A DNA stretch of 64,000 bases from Terriglobia bacterium (GTDB lineage: Bacteria > Acidobacteriota > Terriglobia > UBA7540): positions 1 through 64,000 of the forward strand of contig DASTAW010000002.1 of the NCBI GenBank assembly GCA_035712365.1. Direction: 5' to 3'. The notes below the pieces were generated by a model that had not been told where the DNA came from, made no database searches, and was given only the letters and a program-made list of their open reading frames with translations. Below, in pieces: positions 17,386-24,553 of the stretch; position 1 is the first letter of the stretch; every line of letters begins with the position of its first letter. Position numbers and translations under genes: made by a program.

Positions 17386-18387
17386 ATGAAATTTTTGAAA
17401 CTACCAGTACTCGCAGCGTTACTTTGTTTTTGCGCTCAGGGCGCTCGCGGATGGGCGTCTGGTAACCCCTCGCCCAGTCCGTGTCCTGCTCGGCCGGCAA
17501 TTGCCAATGACCTGGACGCCGGGAAGTACGCTGAGTCCGCGTCAATACTCCAGCGACAGGTGGCCAAGAACCCCGCGGACGCCCAAGCCACGTTATGGCT
17601 GGCGCGATCCTTCATGGACCTTGGCAGTTACGACAAGGCAGTTGCATTTGCCGAACGCGCGGCCCAATTGTCGCCCGACTGTTCAGAATCGCACTTCTGG
17701 CTGGCGCGTTCTTACGGAATGAAGGCCGATACGGACCGCAGCTTCTGGCTCGCCCGAAAGGCCAAACTGGAATATCAGAAAGCCATCCAGCTTGATCCGG
17801 ACAATCTTGCCGCGCGCCGCGATTTAATGGAGTTCTATCTCCAGGCCCCGTGGATACTGGGCGGGAGCAGGGATAAGGCCGAGGCCCAGGTGCAAGCCAT
17901 CGCGTCCCGTGACGCTACCGAAGGCCATCTGGCGCGCGCCATTTATTGGCGCGATCTGGGCAGATCGGACCTTGCCGCCACGGAGTATCGCAGGGTTTTG
18001 GAGGCACGGCCGTCACAGCCAGAAGCCTACTTTCAGATTGCGGATTTTTATGAGTCTGATCAGAAGCCGGTCCAACTGGATGCCGCCGTACAGGCGGTCT
18101 CTTTGATTGTGCCGAATGACCCGCGCCTGAATTACTACAGCGCAGTGGCTGACGTGATGAAACGCCGGGACCTCGCAGGGGCTGAGCAGAACCTGAAGGC
18201 GTACCTTGCCGGGACCCCGCGCCGGGACGATTTCCCGCCGCATGCGGCGGCGCATGACTGGCTGGGCCGGATTTACGAAATATGGGGGAAGAAGGCGCAA
18301 GCGATCGAGCAATACCGTGTGGCCCTCGGGCTGAGCCCCGACAACCAGGGGGCACTGGATGCTCTCAAGCGCCTGGATGCAAATTAG
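17386..18387 (+). CDS. Exported tetratricopeptide-repeat protein
   Basis: A 333-residue protein with a clear signal peptide (VLAALLCFCAQGARGWA) followed by about six or seven TPR-like repeats, for example ATLWLARSFMDLGSYDKAVA and AHDWLGRIYEIWGKKAQAIE. No catalytic domain is evident; such proteins usually scaffold periplasmic or membrane assemblies. It stands between the divergent ispH gene and hpnJ, 215 nt before the latter, so a role in hopanoid handling is possible only by position. Confidence 0.75.
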   Translation: MKFLKLPVLAALLCFCAQGARGWASGNPSPSPCPARPAIANDLDAGKYAESASILQRQVAKNPADAQATLWLARSFMDLGSYDKAVAFAERAAQLSPDCSESHFWLARSYGMKADTDRSFWLARKAKLEYQKAIQLDPDNLAARRDLMEFYLQAPWILGGSRDKAEAQVQAIASRDATEGHLARAIYWRDLGRSDLAATEYRRVLEARPSQPEAYFQIADFYESDQKPVQLDAAVQAVSLIVPNDPRLNYYSAVADVMKRRDLAGAEQNLKAYLAGTPRRDDFPPHAAAHDWLGRIYEIWGKKAQAIEQYRVALGLSPDNQGALDALKRLDAN

Positions 18388-18602
18388 CCGGGCAGCCGAC
18401 TGTCTGAAGACCAAAGGCCACAGAGTGGGGTGGCCAGTTTTGGTACATAGCGTTAGAATCGTAAACGGGACGTTGCGGATGCGGGTCGGTTTTGCAGCAA
18501 GTAAATTCCAAAGAAGTTATAGCTTTCGGGTACAATGCAATTCAACGGATGGCGGAAGATATACAGCCTCGTGGCATCAGGACGTTATAGAAGGGAGTCT
18601 GT

Positions 18603-20111
18603 ATGGTGTCTGTTTTGAAGACGCTGTTGCTGAATCCTCCGAGTTTCGAGAAGTTTGATGGCGGCGCAAGTTCGAGGTGGCCCGCCACGCGCGAGATTGA
18701 GTCTTACTGGTACCCCGTGTGGCTCACCTATCCCGCGGGAATGCTGCCCGGCAGCCGCCTGCTGGATGCCCCTCCGCACAAAATTACTCCTCAGCAGACC
18801 GTCGAAATCGCCAAGGACTATGAGTTTGTGGTCCTTTTCACGTCCGCTGTCGGTTTTGAGAACGACGTTGAGCTTGTCCGCCGGATGAAGGAGGCAAAGC
18901 CCGGCCTCCGAGTAGCCTTTGTGGGACCTCCCGTGCAGGTGAAGCCCGATGAAAGCTTGATGGCCAGCGACGACATCGATTTTATTGTGCGCGGCGAATT
19001 TGATTATGCCGTGGTGGAGTTTGCGCAGGGTAAGCCGCTCAGCGAGATTCTCGGCGCCAGTTATCGCAAGGACGGGAAAATCGTCCACAATCCGCCGCGA
19101 AAGGAACTGCAGACGGAGGATTTGGACCGCCTGCCGTTTGCCACGGAGGTCTACAAGCGCGACCTGAGCATTGAGAATTACAACGTTCCTTTTCTGCTTC
19201 ATCCCTTCGTCTCGTTCTATTCTTCGCGCGGGTGTCCCGCCCTTTGCACCTTCTGCCTGTGGCCGCAGACACTTTCGGGTCATGCCTGGCGGACACGCTC
19301 CGTCGACAACGTGGTTACGGAAATCGGGCAGGCTCTCAAGCTGTTCCCGCAGGCGAAGGAATTCTTCTTCGATGATGACACTTTCAATATCCGTAAGGAC
19401 CGCGTCATCGAACTGTCAAAGAAATTCAAACCGCTGGGTTTCCGCTGGTCCTGCACGGCCCGCGTCCACAGCGACTATGAAACCCTCAAAGCCATGGCTG
19501 ACGGCGGCGCCCGGCTCTTTATCGTGGGTTTTGAATCCGGCGACGATCAGATACTGAAGAACATCAAGAAAGGCGCAACCGCGGAAATGGGCCGCAGGTT
19601 CGCGAAGAACTGCAAGCAGCTCGGCATAGCAATCCACGCCGACTTCATCATCGGGCTTCCGGGTGAGACACCCGAAACCATCGAGCGCACCATCGATTTT
19701 GCGAGGGAATTGGACTCGGAAACCATCCAGGTTTCCCTTGCGCACGGCTATCCGGGGACGGAAATGTACAACCAGTTGTTGCAGGCTGGCCAGTTGGTGA
19801 ATCTTCCCATGTCTGACACCAACGGCCACCAACTGCCTCACATTCAATATCCGGGCCTGTCGACGGCGCAGATGATGGACGCCGTCAACCGCTTCTACGA
19901 TGAGTATTACTTCAGGCCGCGAGTGGTGTGGCGAATCGTACGCAAGGCGCTCTGGGACAAAGACGAGCGTAAGCGCCTGTACCAGGAAGGCGTGGAGTTT
20001 CTCCGGTTGCGGAGTGAGCGGCTTAAATTTGCCCGCCAGGGACCCGTGAAGGCAACCTCCATCAGCGTGCCGGCGATCGACCTGGCTTCCGAGCCTCCAT
20101 CGAACTCCTGA
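18603..20111 (+). CDS. hpnJ: Hopanoid biosynthesis radical SAM enzyme HpnJ
   Basis: In other bacteria HpnJ converts bacteriohopanetetrol glucosamine to the cyclitol ether, by radical ring contraction. The 502-residue protein has an N-terminal B12-binding-like domain (VVLFTSAVGFENDVELV, FVGPPVQVKPDESL), then the radical SAM motif RGCPALCTFCLWPQT (Cys211, 215, 218) and FFFDDDTFN, and the IGLPGETPETIE motif near residue 350. The order and sequence match HpnJ rather than generic B12 radical SAM proteins. A weak TACAAT -10 lies at 18531-18536. It heads a plus-strand run with two small transporters and an HpnI-type transferase. HpnK, its usual partner, is not in the window. Confidence 0.88.
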   Translation: MVSVLKTLLLNPPSFEKFDGGASSRWPATREIESYWYPVWLTYPAGMLPGSRLLDAPPHKITPQQTVEIAKDYEFVVLFTSAVGFENDVELVRRMKEAKPGLRVAFVGPPVQVKPDESLMASDDIDFIVRGEFDYAVVEFAQGKPLSEILGASYRKDGKIVHNPPRKELQTEDLDRLPFATEVYKRDLSIENYNVPFLLHPFVSFYSSRGCPALCTFCLWPQTLSGHAWRTRSVDNVVTEIGQALKLFPQAKEFFFDDDTFNIRKDRVIELSKKFKPLGFRWSCTARVHSDYETLKAMADGGARLFIVGFESGDDQILKNIKKGATAEMGRRFAKNCKQLGIAIHADFIIGLPGETPETIERTIDFARELDSETIQVSLAHGYPGTEMYNQLLQAGQLVNLPMSDTNGHQLPHIQYPGLSTAQMMDAVNRFYDEYYFRPRVVWRIVRKALWDKDERKRLYQEGVEFLRLRSERLKFARQGPVKATSISVPAIDLASEPPSNS

Positions 20112-20132
20112 GCGGTTGGGCTATGAGAGCTC

Positions 20133-20549
20133 ATGCCTGAATTGAGAAGCCCGCGAGCCAAGACCTTCATCCTGCTGGCGTTTATGGTCACCTTCGGGTC
20201 ATCCGGTGACGTACTGCTCAGCCGGGGGATGAAGCGGCTGGGCGAGCTCCGTAGCTGGGCCCCGGGGACCGCAGCGGCTTTTTTTGCACGGGCCTTCGAG
20301 AGCGGCACCATCTGGTTGGCTATCGCCCTGTTGATGCTGTTCCTGGTGAGCTATATGCTCGTGCTTTCCTGGGCGGATTTCAGCTACGTTTCACCCGCCT
20401 CGGCCATTGGCTATGTTTTGGTGGCCCTGATGGGATACTTCTTTCTGGGAGAGCATGTCCCAACCACACGCTGGGTTGGCGTTGGCCTGATCTGCGTGGG
20501 GGTTTTTGTGGTTGGCGGCACGCACCCCAGCACAAATCACAACTCATGA
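20133..20549 (+). CDS. Half-size EamA/SMR-like transporter subunit A
   Basis: A 138-residue membrane protein with four predicted helices (about 12-30, 48-72, 83-100 and 112-130), the size of one EamA repeat or an ArnE/ArnF-type subunit. The sequence VSPASAIGYVLVALMGYFFLGE is the usual end-of-domain signature of the drug/metabolite transporter superfamily. Its stop overlaps the next gene by 4 nt (ATGA), and that gene encodes a second half transporter, so they probably form a heterodimer. In this position, between hpnJ and hpnI, a lipid-linked sugar or hopanoid flippase role is plausible (inference). Confidence 0.75.
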   Translation: MPELRSPRAKTFILLAFMVTFGSSGDVLLSRGMKRLGELRSWAPGTAAAFFARAFESGTIWLAIALLMLFLVSYMLVLSWADFSYVSPASAIGYVLVALMGYFFLGEHVPTTRWVGVGLICVGVFVVGGTHPSTNHNS

Positions 20550-20917
20550 CGGGTCAGACAGCGCTGTTCATTGCGGTTATTGTTGTGGCCGGGCAACTGG
20601 GCGATATTTGCCTGTCGCTCGCCATGAAGACCGTTGGAGAATTCAAGCGTTTCACTCCCGTGAGCGTTTTGCGATTTCTCGGCCGCGCCCTCAGAGTAAA
20701 ATGGCTGTGGATCGGAGTAGGTCTGATGGCCGTGGCTTTTTTTTCACTGCTGGCGCTCCTTTCTTGGGCCGATGTGAGCCTGGTGGTGCCGGCCACGGCT
20801 GCAAGTTACGCAGTCGGCGCCTTGGGTGCTAAGTTTCTGCTGGGTGAATATGTGAACCGGGAGAGGTGGATCGGCGTCTTTATCGTCTGTATCGGAGTGG
20901 CCCTGGTCTGCATCTGA
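20546..20917 (+). CDS. Half-size EamA/SMR-like transporter subunit B
   Basis: A 123-residue protein with four hydrophobic helices and the same tail as its neighbour (VVPATAASYAVGALGAKFLLGE, then RWIGVFIVCIGVAL). The two share the helix-1 motif GQLGDICLSLAMK / GSSGDVLLSRGMK, with a charged residue inside the membrane as in SMR proteins. The start ATG overlaps the stop of subunit A, so the two are translationally coupled. It lies 16 nt before the glycosyltransferase gene. The paired arrangement recalls ArnE/ArnF, which flip undecaprenyl-phosphate aminoarabinose. Confidence 0.75.
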   Translation: MTGQTALFIAVIVVAGQLGDICLSLAMKTVGEFKRFTPVSVLRFLGRALRVKWLWIGVGLMAVAFFSLLALLSWADVSLVVPATAASYAVGALGAKFLLGEYVNRERWIGVFIVCIGVALVCI

Positions 20918-20933
20918 AAAAGAGGACGAAGGC

Positions 20934-22094
20934 ATGCATGCGCACTTTCACCCGGTAGAGTGGCTTATTTCAGTCGGCGCCATCGTTTCGCTGCTTTACT
21001 ATGTGGCCGCACTGTTCAGCGCCTGGAGATATTTTCGCCGTCCTGTCTACCGCGATCCTGAGTTCGCGCCCCCGGTCAGCATCCTGAAACCTGTCAGGGG
21101 GCTTGACCGCGAATGCTACGAGAACTTCGCCAGCTTCTGCAATCTTAATTACCCTGAATACGAGATTTTGTTTGGAGTGATGGACGTTGATGATCCCGTC
21201 ATTCCTGTCATCCGGAAGCTCATCGAAGACCACCCCAGCCGGGCCATCCGCCTTTTTGTCGGTTCTCCCGGCAGAGGCTGGAACCGAAAGGTACGGCAAT
21301 TGTGCCGTCTGTCGCGCGAAGCCCGTTACCCCACCCTGGTGATCAGTGACAGCGACATTCGGGTCCAGCCGGATTATCTGCGAGCGATTGTGGGCCCGCT
21401 TCGTAACCCGGGAGTTGGCGCTGTCACCTGCATGTACCGCCTGCAATCAGAACCCCGACTGGCTTCTGAGATTGAGGCGGTCGGGCTCTCTTCCGACTTC
21501 ATGCCCGGAGTAGTCGTGGCCCGGCAGTTGGAGGGCGTGAAGTTTGCGCTGGGCGCGAGCATCGCCGTGGCCGCCGAGCGACTGGAGGACCTTGGCGGAT
21601 TCGAGGCCATGGCGGATTGCTTTTCCGACGATTTTGAACTGGGGAGGCGGATCGCTGATGAGGGCCATGAGGTCGAGCTCATCCCGTACACCGTGGCCAG
21701 CGTTTCCCCGTCGCAAGGGCTGTTAGGTTCGATCCAGCACCAGCTTCGCTGGGCCGTTGGCATTACCAATTCGCGTCCGTGGGGCCAGTTTGGCAGGCTG
21801 CTGACCCAGGCGCTGCCATGGGTGGTGGCCGCGAGCCTGGTGCATCGCACTTGGGAAGCCACCGTGGGATTTTGCGGAGCTTACCTCGTGCTTCGGCTGG
21901 CCGTCGCCTGGACGGTTGGCGTGTGGGGCCTGAAAGATCCACTGCTGCGCAGGAAATGGTGGCTGGTGCCTGCATGGGATGCTCTCGCATTCTTCATCCT
22001 GGCCATCAGCTTTTCCAAGCGGCGCATCGAGTGGCGCGGGACCTCATTTTATATCCGCAAAGGCCGCCTGAGTCCTGCGCCCAGCAAGGATTGA
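20934..22094 (+). CDS. hpnI: HpnI-type membrane glycosyltransferase (GT2/GT21), first copy
   Basis: A 386-residue inverting glycosyltransferase related to ceramide glucosyltransferase. HpnI in other bacteria adds N-acetylglucosamine to bacteriohopanetetrol. One N-terminal transmembrane helix precedes the GT-A domain: PPVSILKPVRGLD, the DxD at ISDSDIRV (Asp139, Asp141), FSDDFELGRR, and the (Q)xxRW-type box HQLRWAVG. C-terminal helices follow. A second HpnI-like gene at 23334 is separated from this one by the TIR-PIN pair, so this copy may use a different acceptor or sugar. Which copy is the true hpnI cannot be settled by eye. Confidence 0.8.
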   Translation: MHAHFHPVEWLISVGAIVSLLYYVAALFSAWRYFRRPVYRDPEFAPPVSILKPVRGLDRECYENFASFCNLNYPEYEILFGVMDVDDPVIPVIRKLIEDHPSRAIRLFVGSPGRGWNRKVRQLCRLSREARYPTLVISDSDIRVQPDYLRAIVGPLRNPGVGAVTCMYRLQSEPRLASEIEAVGLSSDFMPGVVVARQLEGVKFALGASIAVAAERLEDLGGFEAMADCFSDDFELGRRIADEGHEVELIPYTVASVSPSQGLLGSIQHQLRWAVGITNSRPWGQFGRLLTQALPWVVAASLVHRTWEATVGFCGAYLVLRLAVAWTVGVWGLKDPLLRRKWWLVPAWDALAFFILAISFSKRRIEWRGTSFYIRKGRLSPAPSKD

Positions 22095-22227
22095 GCCACC
22101 GCGGTTATGGGGAAGCAGACCTGAGCTATGAGATGAAGATCGGTGCGCGTCTCCTTGGACTGGAAGGGCGTTCGATGAGCAGCGATGAGTAGTATTGCAA
22201 TTCCAGAAAGGGTAGAATACTCATGCG

Positions 22228-22710
22228 ATGGGATTCAAAGTCTTTCTAAGCTATAGCCTTGATGCTGCCGAACAGGCGCTTGCCTGGCGGTTACAAACAC
22301 TTGCCGCAGCGCACGGCGTTGAAATGTATGTGCCCCCACGCGGACCGCTCGCACCACAGCAGTCGGCCTCATCCATTGCGATTCACAATGCGATTGACCG
22401 GGCTGATTGCGTGCTGGCTATCATTACTGCCAAAGCAAGCGCAAATGTCGAAAGGGAACTCCGCTATGCTCTGACAAAACAAAAACTTGTCATACCAATC
22501 GTCCGTTCGGACCTTGCCGGTCATCCTCTCCTAGCGCAATTCCCCCAAGTATTTACATTCTCTCCGTGGGACAATCCTGGGCAAGTCGAGGGAGGGATTG
22601 TTGAATTCCTCAAGGAAAAAAAGATCAGTAAAGAACAACAGCAAGCTATAGGTGCCCTCGCCGCGGTAGGAATTGGGCTACTCCTGCTCTTTTCTCTGAG
22701 TGAAAAATAG
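22228..22710 (+). CDS. Small TIR-domain protein with C-terminal membrane helix
   Basis: A 160-residue protein. Residues 3-130 form a TIR-like domain: box 1 is KVFLSYSLDAAE, the central helix carries ASANVERELRYAL with Glu77 at the position of the NAD-cleaving glutamate of catalytic TIR proteins, and the strand KLVIPIVRSD follows. Residues about 140-156 are a hydrophobic helix (IGALAAVGIGLLLLF), so the TIR domain is probably membrane-tethered with its N-terminus in the cytoplasm. The next gene, a PIN nuclease, starts at the last base of this stop codon. Hand-counted G+C of lines within the pair is 42-50 percent, against 62-73 percent in flanking lines, suggesting recent acquisition. Enzymatic activity is unproven; a regulatory TIR is possible. 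Confidence 0.75.
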   Translation: MGFKVFLSYSLDAAEQALAWRLQTLAAAHGVEMYVPPRGPLAPQQSASSIAIHNAIDRADCVLAIITAKASANVERELRYALTKQKLVIPIVRSDLAGHPLLAQFPQVFTFSPWDNPGQVEGGIVEFLKEKKISKEQQQAIGALAAVGIGLLLLFSLSEK

Positions 22711-23204
22711 TGCGGATCGCGGTTGTTGACAGCACACCGCTCATTCATCTTGTACACTTGGGTCTATGCGGAGAGATATCCCTCTTCTTTGACGTCGTGT
22801 ATGTCCCCATGGCCGTCCAGCGGGAAGTTAATCGAAAGAGCAGGTTCCGCTACCGCCTCAAGAAGCTTTATGAGACGGGTTATTTCTTAAGGTGTACCAC
22901 AGCGAATGCCGAGAATGTAAAGCTGCTGAGGCCTGATGTTGACGAGGGTGAGGCGGAGGCGCTGATTCAGGCGCAGGAGAGAACAGCAACGCACTTTATA
23001 GGGGACGACAGGCGGGCACGGGAAATCGGTAGCAATATGGGATTTAGGTGTGTTGGAACTGTGCGGATTCTTGCTCGACTGTTTTTAGAGGGACGGGCGT
23101 CGGAAACTCGTAGTCTCGTGCGAAAATTGCAGCGCGACCTTCGATTTCGAGTTTCCGAACAGGTTATTCAGCAGGCGATTGCAATGGCTGAAGAGCCCAT
23201 TTGA
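22710..23204 (+). CDS. PIN-domain nuclease (DUF3368-like), coupled to TIR gene
   Basis: A 164-residue PIN-domain protein, a metal-dependent RNase fold usually met as the toxin of toxin-antitoxin pairs. The acidic quartet is complete: VVDSTPLIHL (Asp7), VQREV (Glu39), DEGEAEAL (Glu79/Glu81) and FIGDDRRAREI (Asp99/Asp100). The DEGEAEA...DDRRAR pattern matches the DUF3368 branch. It starts with GTG overlapping the TAG of the TIR gene by one base, so translation is coupled. The usual antitoxin of this branch (a small UPF0175 protein) is absent; a membrane TIR protein takes its place. Low G+C like its partner. Confidence 0.75.
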   Translation: MRIAVVDSTPLIHLVHLGLCGEISLFFDVVYVPMAVQREVNRKSRFRYRLKKLYETGYFLRCTTANAENVKLLRPDVDEGEAEALIQAQERTATHFIGDDRRAREIGSNMGFRCVGTVRILARLFLEGRASETRSLVRKLQRDLRFRVSEQVIQQAIAMAEEPI

Positions 23205-23333
23205 TTCTGGTGCAAGAAGGGGAACTTGTCCAGGTCTGCTGTAATTGCAAGAAAACGGTTCTCATGTTGTAGATGGTTGTGATTCCTTGCGCCTGTCTTA
23301 TGATATTTCACGCGCGTTGTCTCTGTGTGTTCC

Positions 23334-24548
23334 ATGTTTGAACACGCCCTGTTCATCATCGCCGGCGCCGGGCTGTCCGCTGCCAGCGTTTATCTCGTGC
23401 TGGTGATGGTCGCCGCTGTGCGTTTTCGGATCTCGGCCCAGCGTTACTCCGCTTTAAGTGGGTCCGATGCACACCTTCCTCCGGTGAGCGTCCTGAAGCC
23501 GTTGCACGGCGCCGAGCCCTTGCTTGAAGAATGTCTGGAGAGCTTTTTTCGCCAGGATTACCCGGAGTACGAACTGATCTTTGGCGCCCGGATCCAATCA
23601 GATCCGGCGCTCGCCCTTGTCGAAGTCCTCGAAAAGAAATATCCGCACGTGGCAACTCAGACCATCGTGTCTGGTCATCCGGGCCATCCGAATGCCAAGG
23701 TGTGCCTGATGGAGAAGATGGCGCCGCTCGCTACCCATCCGATATTGTTCATCGCCGACAGCGACGTGCATGTTGCCCCGGACTATCTCGCACAGGTGGT
23801 AAGGCCCATGCTGGATCCGAAGGTCGGCATGGTCACTTGTCTCTATCGGGGCGTTTCTACCGGAGGCTTCTGGGCGCTGCTCGAAGCGCTGGGCATGTCG
23901 ATTGAATTGGCTTCCGGCGTGCTCGTGGCTGATCTGCTGGAAGGCATGAAATTCGCGCTGGGGCCCACTATGGTCATCCGAAAAGAAGTGCTGGAAGGAT
24001 GGGGCGGCTTAGGGGTTTTGCGCGATTACTGCGCCGACGATTTCGTCATGGGCGCCTTGACGCATGCAGCCGGCAGGAAGGTGGTGCTTTCGCACTATGT
24101 GATAAACCACATCGTCCTGGGCCGCTCCGCGCGGACCTCCATGCTCCATCAGCTTCGCTGGATGAAGAGTTCGCGATTTTCGCGAAGCCTGGGCCATCTT
24201 GGAACGGGGTTGACGTTTGCCATGCCGTTTGGTGCGCTCGCCTTGGTTGCGGGATGGCTGTCGGGCAACTGGGTCCTGGGGTTGGGGATGTTGTCGGTTG
24301 CTGTTGCCAACCGACTGGTCCAGGCGCTGGTGGTTGGATGGGGTGTTAATCGGGACCGCGATTCCGCGCTCTACTGCTGGCTCTATCCGCTCCGCGACCT
24401 TCTTGGATTCACTCTGTGGTGCGCCAGCTTCTGGGGTTCGGAGATAGACTGGCGCGGAGAGCGCTACCAACTCGTTTCTGGCGGACGAATGGTCCCCAAA
24501 AGCCGTCCAGGCGAGACGGACTCCAACGACGCAGGATGCCCTGTGTAG
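23334..24548 (+). CDS. hpnI: HpnI-type membrane glycosyltransferase (GT2/GT21), second copy
   Basis: Second HpnI-like protein (404 residues from ATG 23334; a GTG three codons earlier is possible). It has an N-terminal helix, PPVSVLKPLHGAEPLLEE, HPNAKVCLMEKM, the DxD at IADSDVHV, CADDFVMGALTH and the HQLRWMKSS box, then three or four C-terminal helices. The LKPLHGAEP and NAKV strings are very close to classical HpnI, so this copy is the better candidate for the GlcNAc transferase acting on bacteriohopanetetrol. It converges with the ArnT-like gene, with only 5 nt between stop codons. Confidence 0.85.
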   Translation: MFEHALFIIAGAGLSAASVYLVLVMVAAVRFRISAQRYSALSGSDAHLPPVSVLKPLHGAEPLLEECLESFFRQDYPEYELIFGARIQSDPALALVEVLEKKYPHVATQTIVSGHPGHPNAKVCLMEKMAPLATHPILFIADSDVHVAPDYLAQVVRPMLDPKVGMVTCLYRGVSTGGFWALLEALGMSIELASGVLVADLLEGMKFALGPTMVIRKEVLEGWGGLGVLRDYCADDFVMGALTHAAGRKVVLSHYVINHIVLGRSARTSMLHQLRWMKSSRFSRSLGHLGTGLTFAMPFGALALVAGWLSGNWVLGLGMLSVAVANRLVQALVVGWGVNRDRDSALYCWLYPLRDLLGFTLWCASFWGSEIDWRGERYQLVSGGRMVPKSRPGETDSNDAGCPV

Positions 24549-24553
24549 CGCCA

